Source: Chloroflexaceae bacterium (lineage in GTDB: Bacteria; Chloroflexota; Chloroflexia; Chloroflexales; Chloroflexaceae). From it: a stretch of DNA of 5,535 nucleotides. Within the stretch, counting starts at the first letter, position 1, and each line of letters starts with the position of its first letter. Shown here piece by piece: positions 1 to 5,535 of the stretch. Position numbers and translations under genes: made by a program. The notes beneath the pieces were generated by a model. It had not been told where the DNA came from. It saw only the letters and a list, made by a program, of their open reading frames with translations, and ran no database searches. The stretch lies in NCBI GenBank assembly GCA_026417815.1, contig JAOACN010000156.1:1-5535 (forward strand), in the 5' to 3' direction.

Positions 1-1
1 C

Positions 2-2830
2 CTGACCCTGCGCGGCGTAGCCGCCCCCGGCGCCGGTCTGCAGATCGAGGCCGGTACGACCCGCGTCACGCTGCCGCCCGGGACGACGCCTCCGCAACTC
101 CGGCGCTACGCCCTCCTGATCGCCTCGCCTGATCCCCTGGGCTGGCTCGACCTGCGCATCCGCGCGGCGCCGCTGGCGAGCATCGAGGGGCGCCGCCTGG
201 GGTTCGCCCTGGCCGAGGTGGAGATCGCGCCGGTCGCGCGCCCGTTCCGGCTCCCCCCAGCGTTCGCCTGGCTCGTCCTGGGCGGCGCGCCCCTGCTGAT
301 CGCTGCGGCGCTGGGCCTTACCGGCTGGTCGCCCCGGGTCGCCGTTTTCGGCGGCGCCGCGGCGGGACTGGCGCTGGCGCTGGTATGGGCCGCTCGACCC
401 GAGGCAGCGGGGCCGCTGCTGCGCGACGCGCGAGCCTTTCTCGACCCGCTGGTGCTGCGCTGGTGGCTGGCGGCTCAGGCCGCGGGGCTTGCCGGCCTGC
501 CATTGGCCTGGCTGCTCCTGCGGCGGCTGCCGCTCGCCGGCTACCCCCTGGCGAAGATCATCGGGCTGTTTCTGATCACGCTGGGAAGCTGGGCCATCGC
601 CGTGTCGGGGTTGGCGCCCTTCGGGGCGCCCCTGGTGGCCACCCTGTGGCTCGGGCTGCTGCTGGGCGGCTGGGGCGCCTGGGCCCTGACCAGCCGCGCG
701 GGCAACCCACCGCCCCCGCGGCTGGCCTGGCGCGCCGTGGCCGGCTGGGAGCTCCTCTTCGTCGCGGGGCTATTCGCGGGCGCGCTGCTGCGCTGGCACG
801 GCGCGGTTGGTCCGGCGCTCACCGGCACCGAGAAGCCCATGGAGATGGCCATCCTCAACGCCGTGCTGCGCCATGACCGCTTTCCGCCACTTGACCCCTG
901 GTTCGCCGGGTCTGGGATCAACTACTATTACTTCGGCTATGTGAGCGTGGGCGTACTTGCGCTTGTCACCGCAACGGAAGCCGCCTTCGCCTTCAACCTC
1001 GGCTTCGCCCTGATTGTGGCCTTGACGATCACCGGCACGGCCTACCTGGCCGTGGCCCTGGCGGCGCTTACACCGGCGGCCCGCGGGCGCGGCGCGTTCG
1101 GCCTGGCCCTGCTCGCCGTGACGCTGACGCTGGTAGCGGGCAATCAGGCCGCCGCGCTGCACCTCCTCACCGGCTCGCACCTGGCCCGCGCCCTCGACCC
1201 CGGGCAACTCGCCGAGGCGCTCATCCAGCGCCTCGGCGGCGCGGAAACCCTGCGCCTGAGCCGCCCCGTGCCGCCCAGTTGGGACGGGCCGGGATTCGAT
1301 ACCATCCAGCCGTCCGCTCCCGCGGCCTTCGACTGGTTCCGGCCGTCGCGGGCGGTCTACGACGACGTGCGCCTGCCCGACGGGAGCGTGGAGCGGCGCT
1401 ACGCGATCACCGAGTTTCCGGCGTTCAGCCTCTACCTGGGCGACTTGCACCCCCACGTGCTGGCCATGCCGGTGAACCTGCTGGCCCTGGCCCTGGCCCT
1501 GGCCCTGGCCGCGGGCGGCGCGCCGATCGCGCTCGCGGCCAGCGCCGGCGTCGTCGTCGGCGCGCTCTACAGCCTGAACGCCTGGGACGCGCCCACCTAC
1601 GGGGCGATCTGCGCGGGCGCCCTGCTGCTGGGCTGGCGAAGCGCGGGCGGCCTCGACTGGCGACGCGCACTGCCGGGGCTGGCCGCGCTGGCGATCGGCG
1701 CCGGTCTCGCCGCGCTGCCCTTCGTCCTCACCTTCAGCCCGCCCGCCGGGGCGGCCACCGGCGCATGGTTCGCCGATATGCCGGTGGTCGGGCGCTTCGC
1801 CGGCACTTTCGGCCTGGCCCAGAACCGCACGCCGCTGCACGGCTTCCTGGGGATGTTCGGCCTGTTCCTCCTTCCCATCCTCGGCCTGGCGCTCCGGCAG
1901 GGCGCAACGGGGCCATGGGAGCGAATGCTGCTCGCGCTGCTGCCGCTCAGCCTGGTTGGCGGTATGCTGGCTGGCTTCCCGCTGCTCTTCCTACTGCCCC
2001 TGGCCGGCCTGCTGGCCCGCGGAGCGTGGCGGGCAAGTTCCCCCGCCGAGGCCCTCGCCGGCTGGGCAGGCGCGGTGGGCGCGGCGGCGCTCCTCGTACC
2101 CGAGGTGGTGTTCATCCGCGACCATCTGGAGGGCGAGATGAGCCGGATGATCACCATTTTCAAGTTCTTCTACCAGGTCTGGCTGATCTGGGGCCTGGTG
2201 GCGGCCTACGCCGTCTGGCGCATCCTCCGGGTGGGGCCGCGCCACCGCCGCGATCTGCTGTGGAGCCTGCCCGCCGCGGGGCTGCTGGCCGGGGCCCTGG
2301 TCTACCCCATCGGGCTGCGCTGGGCCGAACCGTGGCGTCCAGGCGAGCGCACCTTCGACGGGCTGGCCTTTCTGGCCCGCGAGGCGCCCGACGAAGTGGC
2401 GGCCATTCGCTGGCTGGCCGCCAACGCGGCCCCTGAAGAACGGGTGCTCACCGGATTCTGCAACTGCGACTATGAACGGGTGAGCCGGGTGGGCGCCCTG
2501 AGCGGCGTGCAGACCCTCCTGGGCTGGCTCGATGGCCACGAGCGCGTGTGGCGCAGTGGCCGACCCGATCACCTGGCCGAGATGGCCCGGCGCGAGCGCG
2601 ACGTTCCGGCGATCTACGGCGCGAACGACTTTGCGACCGCACTGGCCCTGTTGCACGACCACCAGATCGCTTATGTCTACTTCGGACCGGTCGAGCGCGA
2701 ACTGTACGGGGCGGCAAGCGAGCGCCTCTTTGCCGCAAACCTGCCCCTGGCCTTTGGCGCCGGAGATGTGCAGATCTATCGCGTGAAGGGTCTGGGAGAG
2801 CAAAGCCCTCCCAGACCCTCCCCGAGGTGA
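2..2830 (+). CDS. DUF2298 / Chlor_Arch_YYY family polytopic membrane protein, N-terminus beyond the window (partial)
   Basis: Seen: the frame is open from base 2 to the TGA at 2828-2830 (942 codons). The first start-type codon is GTG at 218, but it has no ribosome binding site and coding-like sequence continues upstream, so the gene starts left of the window. The first ~72 codons read as a beta-rich, non-membrane segment; two hydrophobic helices follow, then a long domain with roughly 16 more. Family hallmarks are all present: EKPMEMA (from 830), NYYYFG (920-937), EFP...DLHPH (1412-1456), WDAPTY (1583-1600), FKFFYQVW (2159-2182) and a soluble tail with LGWLDGHERVWR (2519-2554). Known: these define the YYY family of Chloroflexi and Archaea; its biochemical role is not established. 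Inference: the acidic residues after an early helix resemble GT-C glycosyltransferases that use lipid-linked sugars, so an envelope glycan role is plausible. Odd: the last ~12 residues are encoded by a palindromic repeat. The family call is firm; the function is not. Confidence 0.93.
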   Translation: MTLRGVAAPGAGLQIEAGTTRVTLPPGTTPPQLRRYALLIASPDPLGWLDLRIRAAPLASIEGRRLGFALAEVEIAPVARPFRLPPAFAWLVLGGAPLLIAAALGLTGWSPRVAVFGGAAAGLALALVWAARPEAAGPLLRDARAFLDPLVLRWWLAAQAAGLAGLPLAWLLLRRLPLAGYPLAKIIGLFLITLGSWAIAVSGLAPFGAPLVATLWLGLLLGGWGAWALTSRAGNPPPPRLAWRAVAGWELLFVAGLFAGALLRWHGAVGPALTGTEKPMEMAILNAVLRHDRFPPLDPWFAGSGINYYYFGYVSVGVLALVTATEAAFAFNLGFALIVALTITGTAYLAVALAALTPAARGRGAFGLALLAVTLTLVAGNQAAALHLLTGSHLARALDPGQLAEALIQRLGGAETLRLSRPVPPSWDGPGFDTIQPSAPAAFDWFRPSRAVYDDVRLPDGSVERRYAITEFPAFSLYLGDLHPHVLAMPVNLLALALALALAAGGAPIALAASAGVVVGALYSLNAWDAPTYGAICAGALLLGWRSAGGLDWRRALPGLAALAIGAGLAALPFVLTFSPPAGAATGAWFADMPVVGRFAGTFGLAQNRTPLHGFLGMFGLFLLPILGLALRQGATGPWERMLLALLPLSLVGGMLAGFPLLFLLPLAGLLARGAWRASSPAEALAGWAGAVGAAALLVPEVVFIRDHLEGEMSRMITIFKFFYQVWLIWGLVAAYAVWRILRVGPRHRRDLLWSLPAAGLLAGALVYPIGLRWAEPWRPGERTFDGLAFLAREAPDEVAAIRWLAANAAPEERVLTGFCNCDYERVSRVGALSGVQTLLGWLDGHERVWRSGRPDHLAEMARRERDVPAIYGANDFATALALLHDHQIAYVYFGPVERELYGAASERLFAANLPLAFGAGDVQIYRVKGLGEQSPPRPSPR
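1481..1510 (+). repeat. Five perfect tandem copies of CTGGCC inside the DUF2298 gene
   Basis: Five uninterrupted copies of the hexamer CTGGCC lie in frame and encode alternating Leu-Ala within a transmembrane helix just after the conserved DLHPH motif. Because the unit is 6 bp, gain or loss of a copy changes helix length by two residues without a frameshift. It may only reflect Leu/Ala codon bias in a GC-rich membrane protein. Confidence 0.8.
2786..2819. repeat. Palindromic repeat, copy 1, overlapping the 3' end of the DUF2298 gene
   Basis: A 12-bp perfect inverted repeat pairs 2787-2798 (AGGGTCTGGGAG) with 2808-2819 (CTCCCAGACCCT) around a 9-nt loop; in the loop 2800-2801 can also pair with 2805-2806. 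No T-run follows, so it is not a standard terminator. It shares a 13-mer left arm (AAGGGTCTGGGAG) and a 10-mer (GCCCTCCCAG) with copy 2, both at an offset of exactly 62 bp. The copy is translated as the last residues of gene 1. Confidence 0.85.
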
Positions 2831-2847
2831 ACACGGGCCAGAGGTGG

Positions 2848-2889
2848 AAGGGTCTGGGAGGGCTTCGCCCTCCCAGGAAGACTCTTTTT
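2848..2889 (+). terminator. Palindromic repeat copy 2, probable intrinsic terminator of the DUF2298 gene
   Basis: A perfect 10-bp stem pairs 2854-2863 (CTGGGAGGGC) with 2867-2876 (GCCCTCCCAG) around a TTC loop. A lower stem can form between 2848-2853 and 2881-2886 (one G-T pair) across a 4-nt bulge, and T residues run through 2885-2889. It starts 18 nt after the gene 1 stop codon. The T-run is 8 nt from the upper stem, so it fits a terminator only if the lower stem forms. It is also the second copy of the repeat at 2786-2819. No T-run lies on the other side, so it should work poorly for the convergent gene. Confidence 0.55.
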
Positions 2890-2924
2890 CATGGCATTGT
2901 TGTGCGGCAAAGCGGCGCGGCGCC

Positions 2925-5108
2925 TCATGGGCGCACGAGCGGCTGCCAGATCGCAAAGGTGATCCGCTCCAGGTTCACACTGCCAACGATGGTGGCCAGG
3001 CTCTCGTTGCCCGCGGCGTCGGCAAAGGTAACCGCCAGGCGATAGACGCCGGGCGCGAGCTGCGAGGGCGCGAAGGAGCGGGCCAGATTGACCGTGGCGC
3101 GCAGGCGCAGACGGTCATCGCGCGCGGTCACCTCGTTCATCGTGTCGAAGGGCAGCACCAGCGGACGCCCCGCCACCGGCGCTCCGCCGTCAGCGGGGCT
3201 CAACTCTGGCCGCACCACGATCCCAAAGAGCCGCACATCGTCCCCTGCGGCGACATTGTCGAGGACCAGCTCCAACACGCTCGCGCCCCGGGGATGGGGC
3301 GCCAGCTCCAGGATGGCCGCGCTCGGGTCAAAGACCGGACGAACCGGATCGTACACAATGGTTCGCTCGGTTTCCAGACCATTGCCTGCGCCATCGGTAA
3401 AGGCAAACCGCAGGGTCTTCGGACCGCGGTCGCCGGTCAGCGCGACGGTCTGCTGCAGCGTCTGCCTGCCGGCGACTTCCAGCGGCAACACCCCGCCGGG
3501 CACGTTCAACGGCCCGCTCACCAGCGCGGCGACCAGGCCGGAACACTCCGCGGCATTGTTGAGGGCAATCGTCGCCGCCGGTTGATTGGTGTACGCCGGG
3601 TCGAAACCCTCAAGCGGACTGATCACCGCCACCACCGTCTGAACGGCCCGGTCAAAGGTGATCCTGTCACTGTCTGGCTCGAGTTGGAACACGCTACCCT
3701 GGCGTAACTGGGTGTACAGGACTGCCGGAGTGCAAAGTGTCGGGAAGGTCAGGGGCGGCGCGGGCACGCTGAGGGGGTTGGTCAACGGACGGTAGCCGCC
3801 CGAGTCGTTTTCCTGGTCAGTGGGAGGCGCGCCCCAGCGCCAGCGCACCTCGTTCGGGTTGCCCTGGAGCCCGGTAAAGGTGACGCTGACGACGGGCCGG
3901 TTGGTAACGTCTGCCCCGCCTTCGATTGCTATGCCAGCGGCATTGACCAGCGACACCGGCGCGCCAAAGAGGTAGTGCTGGCCCCGCAATCCGCTGCCGG
4001 TGAAGCGTTCGGCCACGATATGGGCATAGGTCTGGTCACGGACATTGGCGGCAAGCTGCAAATTGAAGATCGGCAGCGCGCCGCTCCGCACCAGCAGCGG
4101 CCCCTCGAAGGAGCCACCCGCCCGCCGGAAGGCGTAGAACAGATCGGGCGTGCCGGTCGCGTCGCCGATCCAGGCCATGTGCACATTGCCGAACACATCA
4201 ACGTCTGCGGCAATCGAACTGACCCTGCCCTTTACCAGACGCCCGGGTTGCGACCAGGCGCCGCGGGCGGGGCGTTCGGAGAACCACGCGCCGCCGAGCG
4301 CGCCGTCGTCACTCCGAAGGGCCACAAAATAGCCCCCACCGGGGGTAAGCGCCACCTGCGGATCGGCGAAGGGCCGATCGATCACCGTGGGGATGCGTTC
4401 CTCGAAGAAGACGCCTGTATCCCGGTTCCAGATCGAAACGTAGGCCTGCAGCGCATCGTCGAGCGGCCTGGTGTAGCCGATGATCAACTGGCGACCCGGA
4501 CCGGCGGCGACATCAATACGCCGCAGCGCCACGCCGGGCATCAGGCGAACCGGCGGATCGGGCCAGGAGACCCCATCGCGCGAACGGCGGTACTGGATGA
4601 CCCCATCGGCCAGGCGCCAGAAGACGAAGACCCCATCTTCGTTGGCGCCCACCTCCACGTCGTTCGGAAAGGCGGGGTCGCTGACGATCAGTTGCGGCGG
4701 ACCAAAATCCGCCTCGCCGGGGCGCCTGGCGCGCAGAAAGATCTGGTTGGCACTGGCGTTGACCCAGGCGTAGTAGATCGTCCGATCCGGCGCGACGAAG
4801 ACCGAGGTGGTCGTGTCGTCCGGCTGACCCTGGGCAGCGCCTACGGGCCGCGGATCGGGAAATTGGGGAACGCTATCGAGCCTGGCCCACAGACGGGCCT
4901 CGGAACGTTCGGCAACGCCGCTCACGAGCACGGTGTGCGGCTGCCCGGAAGCCGGAAGCGTATCCACGTGGGGCCGCTTGACATCATTCGAGCGCGGCAG
5001 CAGGTTCTCGGCAATCAGAACGGGCGACCCCTGCGCGAACACTGCCGGCAACGCTCCGATGATGCACAAGAAACCCGCCAGGGTCGCAACGAGCATCAGG
5101 GGACGCAC
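2925..5108 (-). CDS. Exported beta-propeller (sialidase/BNR-like) protein with C-terminal Ig-like regions
   Basis: Seen: 727 codons ending in TGA at 2925-2927. I chose GTG at 5106-5108 because AAGGAGA lies 7 nt upstream and the product then starts with a signal peptide: a hydrophobic core at residues ~5-20 and a likely cleavage AVFA|QG after residue 25. Residues ~47-366 carry a strand motif repeated seven times about every 50 residues (near 60, 112, 161, 208, 260, 309 and 361), with a degenerate Asp-box-like SRDGVSW at 176-182. Residues ~400-727 look like Ig-like folds, with FTDGAGN near 570 and FADAAGN near 695. C459 and C522 are the only mature cysteines. The protein ends in IWQPLVRP. Known: such propellers bind or cleave glycans or act as scaffolds; catalytic residues could not be identified. 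Inference: a secreted or surface-bound binding protein. An alternative start is ATG at 5232-5234, which would add 42 residues before the signal peptide. The fold is fairly likely; the substrate is unknown. Confidence 0.9.
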   Translation of the reverse strand: MRPLMLVATLAGFLCIIGALPAVFAQGSPVLIAENLLPRSNDVKRPHVDTLPASGQPHTVLVSGVAERSEARLWARLDSVPQFPDPRPVGAAQGQPDDTTTSVFVAPDRTIYYAWVNASANQIFLRARRPGEADFGPPQLIVSDPAFPNDVEVGANEDGVFVFWRLADGVIQYRRSRDGVSWPDPPVRLMPGVALRRIDVAAGPGRQLIIGYTRPLDDALQAYVSIWNRDTGVFFEERIPTVIDRPFADPQVALTPGGGYFVALRSDDGALGGAWFSERPARGAWSQPGRLVKGRVSSIAADVDVFGNVHMAWIGDATGTPDLFYAFRRAGGSFEGPLLVRSGALPIFNLQLAANVRDQTYAHIVAERFTGSGLRGQHYLFGAPVSLVNAAGIAIEGGADVTNRPVVSVTFTGLQGNPNEVRWRWGAPPTDQENDSGGYRPLTNPLSVPAPPLTFPTLCTPAVLYTQLRQGSVFQLEPDSDRITFDRAVQTVVAVISPLEGFDPAYTNQPAATIALNNAAECSGLVAALVSGPLNVPGGVLPLEVAGRQTLQQTVALTGDRGPKTLRFAFTDGAGNGLETERTIVYDPVRPVFDPSAAILELAPHPRGASVLELVLDNVAAGDDVRLFGIVVRPELSPADGGAPVAGRPLVLPFDTMNEVTARDDRLRLRATVNLARSFAPSQLAPGVYRLAVTFADAAGNESLATIVGSVNLERITFAIWQPLVRP

Positions 5109-5115
5109 GGGCGAT

Positions 5116-5122
5116 TCTCCTT
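5116..5122 (-). promoter_or_regulatory. Shine-Dalgarno site that sets the start of the propeller gene
   Basis: On the minus strand AAGGAGA sits 7 nt before the GTG at 5106-5108. It matches the anti-Shine-Dalgarno core and places the start immediately ahead of the hydrophobic signal-peptide core. This favours GTG over the upstream ATG at 5232-5234, whose own GGAGAGG site lies in the right arm and flank of the inverted-repeat element. Confidence 0.7.
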
Positions 5123-5152
5123 GCGGTTGAAAAATCACCAGTTTGCCGGTAG

Positions 5153-5232
5153 GGGGCGAAAGATGTTTCGCTCCTGCGTTCGCCCAATGTACTCCGGGCG
5201 ATAGGGGCGAACAACCTTTCGCCTCCGCGTTC
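5153..5232. repeat. Tandem pair of degenerate 29-bp palindromic units
   Basis: Two units, 5153-5181 and 5204-5232, align without gaps over 29 bp at 22 identical positions, 51 bp apart. The conserved blocks are GGGGCGAA, TTTCGC and GCGTTC; the differences fall between them. Each unit can form a small hairpin: GCGAAA/TTTCGC at 5156-5161/5166-5171 and GGCGAA/TTCGCC at 5206-5211/5218-5223. An alternative pairing of GGGCGAA with TTCGCCC (5179-5185) also exists in the first unit. They lie between the protease and propeller genes and resemble REP-like intergenic palindromes. Confidence 0.75.
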
Positions 5233-5238
5233 ATTCCA

Positions 5239-5336
5239 TTTACCTCTCCTTTGTCACTTTGCTGCTGGCGGGGGGTGCGGGGGCCTGCGGCCTCCTCGCA
5301 GCAGAAGCCACGGCAAGTGACAAAGGAGCGTTTACC
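5239..5336. mobile_element. Candidate tiny non-autonomous element (MITE-like) with 14-bp inverted repeats and TTTACC flanks
   Basis: A perfect 14-bp inverted repeat pairs 5246-5259 (CTCCTTTGTCACTT) with 5315-5328 (AAGTGACAAAGGAG) around a 55-bp GC-rich core. The core has an inner stem (TGCTGC 5260-5265 with GCAGCA 5298-5303) and an apical GGCC-TGC-GGCC hairpin. The direct repeat TTTACC occurs at 5239-5244 and 5331-5336, one and two bases outside the arms, as expected for a target duplication. No protein is encoded. On the minus strand the first TTTACC copy contains the protease stop codon, and the second arm carries a Shine-Dalgarno-like stretch. It could instead be a folded mRNA spacer or processing site: no T-run follows, so it is not a standard terminator. 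Confidence 0.5.
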
Positions 5337-5535
5337 CCAGCAACACCGCAATCGCCGCGTCGAGCTGGCGGTCGCGGCCCAGCGCCCATTCCCCCAACGG
5401 GCGCTCAACCTCTACATCAACCGGTCGCCCGCGCCCCTCGAGATCCTCTCCCTCGGGGGTCACGACATACAGACGCGGCAGGTAAAACCAGACCCCGTCC
5501 AGCAGGCGGATGCGGTAGGTCCAGATCACTGCCCC
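5332..5535 (-). CDS. S41-family C-terminal processing peptidase, C-terminal end only (partial)
   Basis: Seen: 68 codons run from the right window edge to the TAA at 5332-5334. The frame stays open upstream of the GTG at 5527-5529, so that codon is internal, not a start. The fragment begins GAVIWTYRIRLLDG and continues through VVTPEGEDLEGRGRPVDVEV to GRDRQLDAAIAVLLG. Known: in S41 (tail-specific, Ctp-like) peptidases the region after the catalytic Ser/Lys part carries TP-G--EG-G--PD-EV followed by GRD-QL-AA; the match is close except that V replaces the usual P of PD. The PDZ and catalytic residues lie outside the window, so activity cannot be judged. The gene shares its strand with the propeller gene 223 bp downstream, and its stop codon lies inside the TTTACC repeat flanking the inverted-repeat element. 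Confidence 0.85.
   Translation of the reverse strand, partial: GAVIWTYRIRLLDGVWFYLPRLYVVTPEGEDLEGRGRPVDVEVERPLGEWALGRDRQLDAAIAVLLG

Noticed and set aside
770..1840. Long open frame on the minus strand across the DUF2298 gene (356 codons)
   Set aside because: It is antisense to a clearly conserved membrane protein, and its product is a low-complexity Arg/Gly/Gln-rich chain typical of GC-rich shadow frames.
2844..3707. Plus-strand open frame starting in the intergenic hairpin
   Set aside because: It begins inside the palindromic repeat and runs antisense to the Ig-like part of the propeller gene; the product shows no family features.
5040..5075. Lipoprotein signal (Cys15 of the propeller protein)
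   Set aside because: The residues before the cysteine (GFL) do not fit a lipobox, and the cysteine lies inside the hydrophobic core, ahead of a better AxA-type cleavage site.
3975..5204. Long open frame on the plus strand across the propeller gene (409 codons)
   Set aside because: It has no recognisable domain and lies opposite a gene with a signal peptide, repeats and a good ribosome binding site. Its composition is that of a shadow frame.
5186..5214. Possible minus-strand promoter, TTGTTC and TACATT with a 17-nt spacer
   Set aside because: Only 3/6 and 4/6 matches to the sigma-70 consensus, and the -35 lies inside a repeat unit. Spacing alone is weak support.
5153..5232. CRISPR-like array
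   Set aside because: There are only two units with 22/29 identity, and they differ internally. A CRISPR needs several near-identical repeats with unique spacers.
5109..5408. 100-codon N-terminal extension of the propeller gene up to 5408
   Set aside because: It overlaps the S41 protease end in another frame, reads through repeats and would bury the signal peptide 100 residues inside the protein.

Overview
The window is GC-rich, about two thirds G+C or more by eye, and holds parts of three protein-coding genes with no RNA genes. Base composition, a YYY-type (DUF2298/Chlor_Arch_YYY) membrane protein, GC-rich palindromic intergenic repeats and a secreted protein ending in a 'PLV(R)' tail all suggest a filamentous Chloroflexota bacterium (Roseiflexus/Chloroflexus-like). 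That assignment is inferred from family knowledge; no search was run.

Layout: (1) + strand, 2-2830: a very hydrophobic DUF2298 protein whose reading frame is open through the left window edge, so its N-terminus is missing. (2) 2786-2890: two copies of a palindromic repeat. The first is inside the last codons of gene 1; the second forms a hairpin followed by a T-run that could end gene 1 transcription. (3) - strand, 2925-5108: an exported protein with a signal peptide, a roughly 50-residue repeat in seven copies (beta-propeller-like, sialidase/BNR type) and two Ig-like regions. It converges on gene 1. (4) 5109-5331: a 223-bp spacer packed with repeats. It contains a degenerate tandem pair of GGGGCGAA...GCGTTC units and an 83-bp inverted-repeat structure flanked by TTTACC direct repeats, resembling a tiny non-autonomous mobile element. 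(5) - strand, 5332 to the right edge: the C-terminal end of an S41-family (C-terminal processing) protease.

The S41 protease and the propeller protein share a strand and may be co-transcribed across the repeat-filled spacer. The DUF2298 gene is a separate convergent unit. Nothing here shows a multi-gene pathway. The three proteins all belong to the cell envelope or act outside the cell: a probable GT-C-type membrane enzyme, an exported propeller protein and a probable envelope protease. The most unusual DNA is in the two spacers, where repeats reach into gene ends: they encode the last residues of gene 1, supply the stop codon of the protease and create a competing start for the propeller gene.
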